Shown piece after piece: positions 7,840 through 14,572 of a stretch of 30,756 bases of DNA (position 1 is its first letter; the number at the start of each line of letters is the position of its first letter). The position numbers and the translations under genes were made by a program. The notes under the pieces were generated by a model. The model had not been told where the DNA came from. It did not search any database and worked only from the letters and a program-made list of their open reading frames with translations. Source of the stretch: an uncultured Eubacteriales bacterium (GTDB lineage: Bacteria; Bacillota; Clostridia; Oscillospirales; Oscillospiraceae); NCBI GenBank assembly GCA_902477055.1, contig CABSFY010000014.1, forward strand, positions 1 through 30,756. The letters run 5' to 3'.

Positions 7840-8877
7840 ATGGCTGCAAAACCGACCGGCAGCAGCGCCGGCTGCACACAACTGAAAAAAGACCTCAAGG
7901 AAAAGCGGCTCGGCTCGTTTTATATCCTGTCCGGCGAGGAGGATTATCTGCGCCGGTACTATCTGGATGAGATGAAAAAGCAGCTGCTCGACGAGCTGAC
8001 GGAGAGCTTCAATTTCCACCGGCTGACGAACGAAACCTTCTCGCTACAGTCCCTTTCCGATGCCTTGCAGGCGCTGCCGATGATGGCCGAGCGCTCGATG
8101 GTGCTGCTCGAGGACGTGAACCTGTTCGAGTGCGACGATACCGAAACGCTGACCGCACTGTTAAACGATGTACCACCGGAGTGCTGCCTCGTCGTTCATG
8201 TGGGGGAATTCAAGCCCGATAAGCGCAAGAAAAAGCTCTGGGAGGCCATCGAGAAAAATGCGGTGCTTGCCGATTTTGCCTATCAGAGCGAAACGGACCT
8301 GCGCCCGTGGATTGCGCGGCACTTCCGCAGCGCGGGCAAGCAGATCGCGCCGGAGCTTTGCACCTACCTGTTGCAGCAATGCGGCCTTTCCATGACGCGG
8401 CTGCACGGCGAGATTTTGAAAATCTGCGCCTATTCCGGAGCGGACACGATCGTTCGCAGTGATATTGACGCGGTGGTCGAGCCGACGCTGGAGGCCGTGG
8501 TGTTTCAGATCACCGATGCGCTGGGTCAGCGGGACTTCGGCCGGGCGCTGGAGCGGCTGAACGTGCTGCTGAAGCTGCAAACGGAGCCGATTCCCATCGT
8601 TGCGGCCATCGGTGCGCAGATGCGGCGGTTGTATGCGGCGAAGCTGCTGCAAAACGCCGGGAAAAGCGCAGAGGCGCTCTCGTCCCTGTGTGGCATTGCG
8701 CCCTACGCGGCAACAAAAACGATGCAGCAGTCGCGGCGCGTGTCCGAACGCTTCTGCCGGAGGGCGGTGGAGCATTGCTGCCGGACAGACTATCAGATCA
8801 AGACCTCCTATGACGACCCGGAGCGGCTGACAGAGCTTTTGATCCTGACCCTTGCAGAGGAGGCAGGCCGTGATTAA
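7840..8877 (+). CDS. holA: DNA polymerase III delta subunit
   Basis: This 345-residue protein matches HolA in length and layout. The delta subunit opens the beta clamp within the clamp loader during replication. Visible marks are the opening LKKDLKEKRLGSFYILSGEEDYL (the degenerate nucleotide-binding region of delta, without a P-loop), then ECCLVVHVGEFKPDKRKKKLW. The C-terminal helical collar contains IPIVAAIGAQMRRLYAAKLL. The ATG at 7840 lies 4 nt after the comEC stop, with GAGG at 7829-7832. comEC-holA adjacency is common in Firmicutes. The 3' end overlaps rnmV by 8 nt. Confidence 0.95.
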   Translation: MAAKPTGSSAGCTQLKKDLKEKRLGSFYILSGEEDYLRRYYLDEMKKQLLDELTESFNFHRLTNETFSLQSLSDALQALPMMAERSMVLLEDVNLFECDDTETLTALLNDVPPECCLVVHVGEFKPDKRKKKLWEAIEKNAVLADFAYQSETDLRPWIARHFRSAGKQIAPELCTYLLQQCGLSMTRLHGEILKICAYSGADTIVRSDIDAVVEPTLEAVVFQITDALGQRDFGRALERLNVLLKLQTEPIPIVAAIGAQMRRLYAAKLLQNAGKSAEALSSLCGIAPYAATKTMQQSRRVSERFCRRAVEHCCRTDYQIKTSYDDPERLTELLILTLAEEAGRD

Positions 8878-9454
8878 GCTCAGGCAGGCCATCGTCGTCG
8901 AGGGCCGGTACGATAAAAACACGCTGGCGCAGCTTGTGGATGCGCCGATTTTTGAAACGCGCGGCTTCGGCGTGATGAAGGACAAGCAGCTGCTGGCGTT
9001 TTTGCGCGAGGTGGCGCGGCGGCGCGGGCTGATTATTTTAACGGATTCCGACGGCGCGGGCTTCGTCATTCGCAACTATCTCAAGGGTGCGCTGCCGAAG
9101 GAAAACGTGCTGCACGCCTACATCCCCGATCTTATGGGAAAGGAGCCGCGCAAGGCCCATCCCGGCAAGGAGGGCAAGCTCGGCGTGGAGGGCATGACCC
9201 CGGCGATCCTGCTTGAAGCGCTGCGCAACGCCGGGGCGCTGCCGGAGGAAACGGCGGCGGCCTCGGAAAAAATCACAAAGACGGATCTATATCTCGCGGG
9301 GTATTCCGGTACGGCGGACTGCGACGCGCGGCGGAAGCGCCTGATGCAGCGGCTGCACCTGCCGGAAAAGCTGGGGGCGAACGCCTTTTTGGAGGCGCTG
9401 AACCTCATGATGACCCGCGAGGAATTTCTGCAATACGGAGAAAACAATGATTGA
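8870..9454 (+). CDS. rnmV: Ribonuclease M5-like Toprim protein
   Basis: A 194-residue protein with an N-terminal Toprim domain. E11 lies in IVVEGRYDK, and D59-x-D61 lies in IILTDSDGAG; these are the catalytic acidic residues. After it comes the M5-type basic stretch ending GKLGVEGM, then a C-terminal DUF4093-like region. RNase M5 matures 5S rRNA. I chose the GTG at 8870 because AGAGGAGG at 8856-8863 is correctly spaced for it; an in-frame TTG at 8852 lies upstream of that site. The gene overlaps holA by 8 nt and the ABC-F gene by 8 nt. In many Firmicutes rnmV sits next to ksgA, but here it does not. Confidence 0.87.
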   Translation: MIKLRQAIVVEGRYDKNTLAQLVDAPIFETRGFGVMKDKQLLAFLREVARRRGLIILTDSDGAGFVIRNYLKGALPKENVLHAYIPDLMGKEPRKAHPGKEGKLGVEGMTPAILLEALRNAGALPEETAAASEKITKTDLYLAGYSGTADCDARRKRLMQRLHLPEKLGANAFLEALNLMMTREEFLQYGENND

Positions 9455-11321
9455 CATTTCGGTGAATAATCTGGTCAAGTCCTTTGAGGTCGGCTCTATC
9501 CTCCTCGACGGGCTGTCCTTTGATATCCATGAGGGCGAGTGCGTCGGTATTATGGGGCGCAACGGCTGCGGCAAAACGACGTTGTTCCGCCTCCTGACCG
9601 GTGAGCTGACCCCGGACGAGGGCGAGATCATGATTGCGGCAGGGAAGAAGCTCGGCCTGATCTCGCAGATTCCGAAATACCCCGCCGGATATACGGTCGA
9701 GGACGTGCTGCGGACGGCCTTCCTGCCGCTCAAGCGTCTGCGGGAGCGGATGGAGGAGTTGGAGCAGAAGCTGACGGCCTCTGCGCCGAAGGCGCTGCTC
9801 GATGAATACGACCGGCTGAGCAACGCCTATCATATCGGCGGCGGCTATGAGCAGGACACGGAAACGGATAAAATCTGCAACGGCCTCGGCATCCCCGCGG
9901 CGATGCGGTCGCAGGAATTCGACCGTCTGTCCGGCGGGGAAAAGACGCGTGTGAACCTCGGCCGGCTGCTGCTGGAAAAAACAGATATCCTTCTGCTCGA
10001 CGAGCCGACAAACCACCTGGATCTGCACAGCGTCGAGTGGCTGGAGGACTATATCAAGCGCTTTAAGGGTACGGTGCTGACCATTTCGCACGACCGGTAT
10101 TTCCTCGACCGCGTTGTTGAGCGCATCATCGAGATCAGCGCTGGAAAGGCCGAATTTTACAGCGGCAACTACACATTCTATCTACAGGAAAAGCAGGAGC
10201 GCTTTAACCGCCAGCTCAAGCAGTATGAGCAGGAGCAGGCGAAGCTGAAGCAGCTCGGCTATACCGTCGAGCGCATGAAGGGCTGGGGCATCAACAACCG
10301 CGTGCTGTACCGCCGCGCGATGTCCATCCAGCACCGCATGGAGCGCATCGAAAAGACCGAACGCCCGACGAAGGAAAAGACCCTCCGCGCCCGCTTCGGC
10401 GAGAAGGAGTTCCACGGCGACGAGGTGCTGTCCGTCAAGGACTTCGGCAAGCGCTTCGGCGAGCGGCAGCTTTTTTCCGGCGTGAGCCTGACAGTGCGCG
10501 GCGGGGAACGCATCGCGCTTTTGGGCGACAACGGCACGGGGAAAACGACCTTCATCCGTGCCCTGCTGGGCGAGCTCCCGGCGGAGGGCAAGGTGCGCTT
10601 CGGACCGTCGGTCAAATCTGCGTATCTGCCGCAGGTCATTCACTTCGACCACCCGGAACGGACGCTTTACGACACGATGCTCTATGAGAAGAACTGCACA
10701 CCGCAGACGGCCCGCGACCGGCTGGGCGCGTTCCTGTTCAGCGGCGAAGACGTGTTCAAGACCGTTTCGACCCTCTCCGGCGGAGAGCAGTCGCGGCTGC
10801 GGCTGTGTATGCTGATGGACGAGAAGATCAATTTTCTCGTCCTCGACGAACCGACGAACCATCTGGACGTAGCCTCCCGCGAGTGGGTCGAGTGCGCCAT
10901 CGACGAGTATGAGGGGACGCTGCTGTTTGTCTCTCACGACCGTTATTTCGTCGAAAAGTTCGCCACGCGCGTCTGGGAATTGGAAAACGGAACCGTTCGC
11001 GACTTCCCCTGCGGCTACGCGAAGTACCGCGCCATCAAGGAGCATGAGGCCGCCGCGAAGCAGAAGCAGCCCACCGTCCGCCACAAGGAAAAGCCCGTCA
11101 AGGCCGGAAAGGAGCTGGAAAAGCTCGTCCGCCGCTTGGAGCGCGAGATCAGCGCGAAGGAGGCAGAGCTTGCGGCTATTGACGAGGCGCTGGCCGGGGC
11201 TGCGAGCGATTATCAGGAGCTGCTGCGTCTGACGGAGCAGCGCGAGGCCGGGCAGACCGCGCTGGACGAGCTGATGGCGCAGTGGGAAACGGCCTCGGAA
11301 ACGTTGGAAGCGACACAATAA
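9447..11321 (+). CDS. ABC-F family ATPase
   Basis: A 624-residue soluble protein with two ABC domains and no membrane segments, the ABC-F plan of ribosome-associated ATPases. Domain 1 has Walker A GRNGCGKTT (37-45), signature LSGGEKTRVNL and Walker B LLLLDEPTNHLD-type. Domain 2 has GDNGTGKTT (from residue 360), LSGGEQSRLRL and FLVLDEPTNHLD. A charged linker lies between them (KQYEQEQAKLKQL onward), and a coiled-coil tail begins near 550. Members act at the ribosomal E site as translation factors or antibiotic-protection proteins; this one resembles the housekeeping YdiF/Uup type. It closes the tight comEC-holA-rnmV run, so housekeeping is favoured over resistance. The subtype is uncertain. 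Confidence 0.9.
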   Translation: MIDISVNNLVKSFEVGSILLDGLSFDIHEGECVGIMGRNGCGKTTLFRLLTGELTPDEGEIMIAAGKKLGLISQIPKYPAGYTVEDVLRTAFLPLKRLRERMEELEQKLTASAPKALLDEYDRLSNAYHIGGGYEQDTETDKICNGLGIPAAMRSQEFDRLSGGEKTRVNLGRLLLEKTDILLLDEPTNHLDLHSVEWLEDYIKRFKGTVLTISHDRYFLDRVVERIIEISAGKAEFYSGNYTFYLQEKQERFNRQLKQYEQEQAKLKQLGYTVERMKGWGINNRVLYRRAMSIQHRMERIEKTERPTKEKTLRARFGEKEFHGDEVLSVKDFGKRFGERQLFSGVSLTVRGGERIALLGDNGTGKTTFIRALLGELPAEGKVRFGPSVKSAYLPQVIHFDHPERTLYDTMLYEKNCTPQTARDRLGAFLFSGEDVFKTVSTLSGGEQSRLRLCMLMDEKINFLVLDEPTNHLDVASREWVECAIDEYEGTLLFVSHDRYFVEKFATRVWELENGTVRDFPCGYAKYRAIKEHEAAAKQKQPTVRHKEKPVKAGKELEKLVRRLEREISAKEAELAAIDEALAGAASDYQELLRLTEQREAGQTALDELMAQWETASETLEATQ

Positions 11322-11344
11322 TATCGAAGTAAAGTAAATTGTTA

Positions 11345-11374
11345 TTGATAAACGATAAATAATTCTGCTATAAT
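11345..11374 (+). promoter_or_regulatory. Sigma-A promoter P1 before mrp
   Basis: TTGATA (11345-11350), an 18-nt spacer and TATAAT (11369-11374) lie in AT-rich DNA after the ABC-F stop. The predicted start near 11381 would give a leader of about 130 nt. Confidence 0.65.
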
Positions 11375-11390
11375 CAGCAAAAATAGAATT

Positions 11391-11408
11391 CTTAAACAAA
11401 TCTTAAAC
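11391..11408. repeat. CTTAAAC direct repeat pair before mrp
   Basis: CTTAAAC occurs at 11391-11397 and again at 11402-11408, 11 bp apart, or about one helical turn. It lies between two candidate promoters and could be a tandem protein-binding site. No regulator is recognised. Confidence 0.35.
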
Positions 11409-11412
11409 TTTA

Positions 11413-11479
11413 CCGGATTGATTCTTTAACAATTGCATGGTAGGATGATGGCAAAGGCCGCCGCCATGATGCAATCCGG
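11413..11479 (+). promoter_or_regulatory. Possible structured leader and P2 before mrp
   Basis: CCGGATTG (11413-11420) is exactly complementary to CAATCCGG (11472-11479). Inside lies a smaller hairpin (11448-11452 with 11463-11467, then a mismatch and two further pairs). A second candidate promoter, TTGATT (11418-11423) with 17 nt to TAGGAT (11441-11446), overlaps the left arm. The element is either a structured 5' UTR made from P1 or simply promoter DNA. It matches no riboswitch I know. Confidence 0.4.
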
Positions 11480-11511
11480 ATACAACAAAGTATTAGAAAG
11501 GAAATAACAAC

Positions 11512-12333
11512 ATGAGCGAACAATGCAGTGGCAATTGCTCCTCCTGCAGTGAGAGCTGCGGAGAGCGCAAGCCGGAAAGCCTCCTGGCAAAGCTGAACGA
11601 AAAATCGAAGGTCGGAAAGGTCATTGCGGTCGTATCCGGTAAGGGCGGTGTCGGCAAGAGTACCGTCACGTCCATGCTGGCCACCGCCGTACAACGGACC
11701 GGCAAGCGGGTCGGCATTCTCGACGCAGACATTACCGGCCCGTCCGTCCCGAAGGCATTCGGTGTATGCGAATGCGCCGGGGCCGACGAGAACGGCATCG
11801 CGCCTGCCGTCAGCAAGACCGGAATTCAAATCATGTCCATCAATCTTCTGCTCGACCACGAGGACGACCCCGTGCTTTGGCGCGGCCCGATCATTGCGGG
11901 TGCAGTGAAGCAGTTCTGGACGGACGTGATTTGGGACGATGTGGACTATATGTTCGTCGATATGCCTCCCGGAACGGGCGACGTGCCGCTGACGGTATTC
12001 CAGTCGCTGCCGATTGACGGCGTAATCATCGTTACCTCGCCGCAGGAGCTGGTGTCGATGATCGTTTCCAAGGCGGTGAAGATGGCCAATATGATGCACG
12101 TTCCCGTATTGGGTATCGTGGAAAACTACAGCTATTTCCGCTGCCCGGACTGCGGCAAGCGTCACAGCCTGTTTGGTCAGAGCCATCTGCCGCAGATTGC
12201 GGCGGAATATCATCTTCCTGTGCTGGCGCAGCTTCCGATCGACCCGGCAGTCGCGGCGGCGTGCGACAGCGGCCGCGCGGAGGAGCTGAACACCGATGAG
12301 CTGGCTGCGGCAGTCGCGGCGGTGCTGGCATAA
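11512..12333 (+). CDS. mrp: Mrp/NBP35-type Fe-S cluster carrier ATPase
   Basis: A 273-residue P-loop protein of the Mrp/ApbC/NBP35 family, which binds and transfers 4Fe-4S clusters in the cytoplasm. Residues 42-50 hold the deviant Walker A GKGGVGKST. DADITGPS and FVDMPPGTGD mark the switch and Walker B regions. A CxxC pair, C211 and C214, in RCPDCGK is the family's dimer-bridging cluster site. The N-terminus adds a separate cysteine cluster, C5-x3-C9-x2-C12-x3-C16, as in NBP35-like forms. The ATG at 11512 has AAAGGA about 9 nt upstream. It is apparently a single-gene unit behind its own leader. The next gene belongs to a different, ECF-type promoter. Confidence 0.92.
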   Translation: MSEQCSGNCSSCSESCGERKPESLLAKLNEKSKVGKVIAVVSGKGGVGKSTVTSMLATAVQRTGKRVGILDADITGPSVPKAFGVCECAGADENGIAPAVSKTGIQIMSINLLLDHEDDPVLWRGPIIAGAVKQFWTDVIWDDVDYMFVDMPPGTGDVPLTVFQSLPIDGVIIVTSPQELVSMIVSKAVKMANMMHVPVLGIVENYSYFRCPDCGKRHSLFGQSHLPQIAAEYHLPVLAQLPIDPAVAAACDSGRAEELNTDELAAAVAAVLA

Positions 12334-12354
12334 AAAATTTTTTCAAAAAAAGGC

Positions 12355-12381
12355 GGAACCTGTACGGCAGAAAATCGTCTA
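12355..12381 (+). promoter_or_regulatory. ECF-sigma-type promoter before exporter operon
   Basis: GGAACC (12355-12360), then exactly 15 nt, then CGTCTA (12376-12381), preceded by an A-tract (12345-12351). This is the pattern of extracytoplasmic-function sigma promoters (GGAAC ... CGTC) and fits sigma-A poorly. The same two hexamers with the same spacing occur at 17547-17573. The predicted start is about 70 nt before the first adaptor gene. An inverted repeat CCTGTA/TACAGG (12359-12364, 12380-12385) overlaps both elements. Confidence 0.78.
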
Positions 12382-12458
12382 CAGGGTGAATTGGAACTCT
12401 CGCTGCGCTGCGTCAGCCGCTGCGCACCGAAAATGATAGCTTTTGGAGGAATGTGCAG

Positions 12459-13880
12459 ATGAAAAAGATTACGGTTGCCCTCGCACTGCTTCTGGTGCTG
12501 GGACTTCTTGCGGGCTGCGGTCCGGACGCTTCGGCGGTCTATGTCCAATCCGTGTCGGACATCACCGGCTACGGCGCATTGGGCGAGTACAACACCTGCG
12601 CCGGTGTCGTCGTTGCGGGCAACGAAGTGAAAATCACTAAGGACGAAAATCGCAAGATCGTTGAGCTGAAGGTCGAAGTCGGCCAGACGGTCAAGGAAGG
12701 CGACGTTCTGTTTGTCTACGACACCGACGAGATTAAGCTCTCCCTCGACAAGGCGCAGCTTGAGATTGAACAGCTCAAGAACAGCCTGACCGACTATGAC
12801 AACCAGATCGCCCAGCTGCAAAAGGAAAAGGCGAATGCCGGCTCCTCCGAGCAACTCGGCTATACCGTGCAGATTCAGGCACTTCAGGCGGATAAGCGCG
12901 AGGCGGAGTATAACATCACCGTCAAGGAGCGCGAGCTGGAAACCCTGAAGAACACCGACATCAGCGGTGAGGTCAAGGCGACCATCAGCGGCGAGGTCAA
13001 GTCCATCAACGAAAACGGCGGCACCGACAATACGACCGGTCAGCCGCTGCCGTATATGACGCTCGTCGAGTCCGGCGCATACCGCGTCAAGGGTAAGATC
13101 AATGAATTGAACCGCGACCAGTTCTCCATCGGGCAGAAGGTCACCCTGCGCTCCCGCGCGGATGCCACCCAGACGTGGAAGGGCGTGATCTCCAGTGTCG
13201 ATGCCAGCCCTGAGCAGAACAGCAACAATAATAGTTATATGTACGACGGCGGCAACTCGGACGAATACACCAGCTCCAGCAGCTACCCGTTCTACATCAC
13301 GCTGGATAATTCCGACAACCTCGTGCTCGGGCAGCATGTCTACATTGAGCCTGAGCAGTCGGACGACAGGACCGGCGGCGGCTTCTGGCTGGACGCCTCC
13401 TATGTTGTGGAAAATGAGGACGGCACCTGCTACGTCTGGGCGGCGAGCAGCCGCGATAAGCTCGAAAAGCGGAGCATTACCGTGAGCGAAAAGGACGAGA
13501 TGTTCTATCGCTATCTTGTCACCGGCGGCCTGACCCTTGACGACCGTATTGCCATTCCCAACGACACCCTCACCGAGGGCCTGCCCGTCACCGACGAAAT
13601 GCCCGAGCCGAGCGAGGACGACGGTGTTGACGACGGCGGTACCGACGACGGCGGTACCGACGACGGCGGTACCGGCGACGGCGGCTTTGATAACGGCGGC
13701 GTGGTCGACGGCGGTATGGACGGTGGCATCAGCGGCAATTATGCTGACGGCGGCATCGACTCCGGCCTGATCGAAGGCGGTATTGAAAACGACAGCATCG
13801 ACGAGGTCGGTGCAATCGACAGCATCCCGGAGGAAAATACGGAAGGCGCGGAAACGCAGCCCGTGGAAGGAGAAGGCTGA
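12459..13880 (+). CDS. Lipoprotein HlyD/MacA-like exporter adaptor
   Basis: A 473-residue membrane-fusion-type protein. It begins with a signal peptide and lipobox LLAGC, so C20 should be lipid-anchored outside the membrane. A first lipoyl half (KIVELKVEVGQTVKEGDVLF) leads into a coiled-coil hairpin (about residues 90-165), the second lipoyl half (ATISGEVKSINENG), a beta-barrel region and a membrane-proximal domain. The last about 90 residues are acidic and glycine-rich, with three exact DDGGT repeats. The ATG at 12459 is 9 nt after GGAGG; an in-frame GTG at 12453 is too close to that site. It overlaps the ATPase gene by 1 nt. It is the first of two adaptors in this operon; the substrate is unknown. 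Confidence 0.88.
   Translation: MKKITVALALLLVLGLLAGCGPDASAVYVQSVSDITGYGALGEYNTCAGVVVAGNEVKITKDENRKIVELKVEVGQTVKEGDVLFVYDTDEIKLSLDKAQLEIEQLKNSLTDYDNQIAQLQKEKANAGSSEQLGYTVQIQALQADKREAEYNITVKERELETLKNTDISGEVKATISGEVKSINENGGTDNTTGQPLPYMTLVESGAYRVKGKINELNRDQFSIGQKVTLRSRADATQTWKGVISSVDASPEQNSNNNSYMYDGGNSDEYTSSSSYPFYITLDNSDNLVLGQHVYIEPEQSDDRTGGGFWLDASYVVENEDGTCYVWAASSRDKLEKRSITVSEKDEMFYRYLVTGGLTLDDRIAIPNDTLTEGLPVTDEMPEPSEDDGVDDGGTDDGGTDDGGTGDGGFDNGGVVDGGMDGGISGNYADGGIDSGLIEGGIENDSIDEVGAIDSIPEENTEGAETQPVEGEG
13629..13673 (+). repeat. Three perfect 15-bp tandem repeats
   Basis: The unit GACGACGGCGGTACC is repeated three times without a mismatch, with a degraded fourth copy after it. It is in frame and encodes DDGGT three times in the adaptor tail. 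Such a repeat could change copy number by slippage without shifting the frame. Confidence 0.9.
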
Positions 13881-14572
13881 TGCTGGTTGAAATGAACAAC
13901 ATCTGCAAGGACTATCTTCAGGGGCACGAAACCGTTCGCGTATTGAAGGATGTCTGTTTGCAGGTCGAGGAGGGGGATTATCTGGCCATCATGGGTCCCT
14001 CCGGCTCGGGCAAGACGACGCTGATGAATCTCATCGGCTGCCTCGATGTCCCGACCAGCGGCGAATACCGCCTCGACGGTGAGCTTTTGGCCAACGCGAC
14101 CTCGAACCATCTGGCCGAGGTGCGCAATCGGACGCTCGGCTTCGTGTTCCAGAGCTTCTATCTGCTGCCGAAGCTGTCGGCCATCGATAATGTGGCGCTG
14201 CCCCTGCTGTACGCGGGCGTGCCGAAGAAGGAACGCCGCGAGCGCGCCATTGAGGCGCTGGAGCGCATGGGCCTCGGCGAGCGCGTCGGCTTCCGTCCGA
14301 ATCAGCTCTCCGGCGGTCAGTGCCAGCGCGTGGCCATTGCCCGCGCCATCGTCGGCAAGCCCAAGCTGCTTCTGGCCGACGAGCCGACCGGCGCACTGGA
14401 CAGCACCTCCGGCGAACAGATCATGGAAATCTTCGAACAGCTCAATGCGGAGGGCTCGACGATTCTGATGATTACGCACTCGCAGGAGATTGCCGAGCAC
14501 GCGCGCCGCATCTGCTACATCCGCGACGGTATCCTGACCGACGGACGAAAGGCGGGTGAGGGCAATGCGTAA
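13880..14572 (+). CDS. MacB/LolD/YknY-type ABC ATPase
   Basis: A 230-residue nucleotide-binding subunit of the MacB/LolD class. Walker A is G39-PSGSGKT, the signature is LSGGQCQRVAIARA, Walker B is LLLADEPTGALDS, and the H-loop is MITHSQE. These ATPases power mechanotransmission by an FtsX-type permease instead of classical transport through it. The start ATG overlaps the adaptor's stop (TGATG), and the end overlaps the next adaptor, so the four genes are translationally coupled. The partner permease is the last gene of the operon. Confidence 0.94.
   Translation: MLVEMNNICKDYLQGHETVRVLKDVCLQVEEGDYLAIMGPSGSGKTTLMNLIGCLDVPTSGEYRLDGELLANATSNHLAEVRNRTLGFVFQSFYLLPKLSAIDNVALPLLYAGVPKKERRERAIEALERMGLGERVGFRPNQLSGGQCQRVAIARAIVGKPKLLLADEPTGALDSTSGEQIMEIFEQLNAEGSTILMITHSQEIAEHARRICYIRDGILTDGRKAGEGNA

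Noticed and set aside
12443..12640. TTG-initiated frame at the start of the first adaptor
   Set aside because: Its start overlaps the ribosome-binding site of the adaptor and its translation has no signal peptide or domain.
13629..13673. Short tandem repeat considered as a CRISPR-like array
   Set aside because: The units are 15 bp, contiguous without spacers and in frame within a gene.
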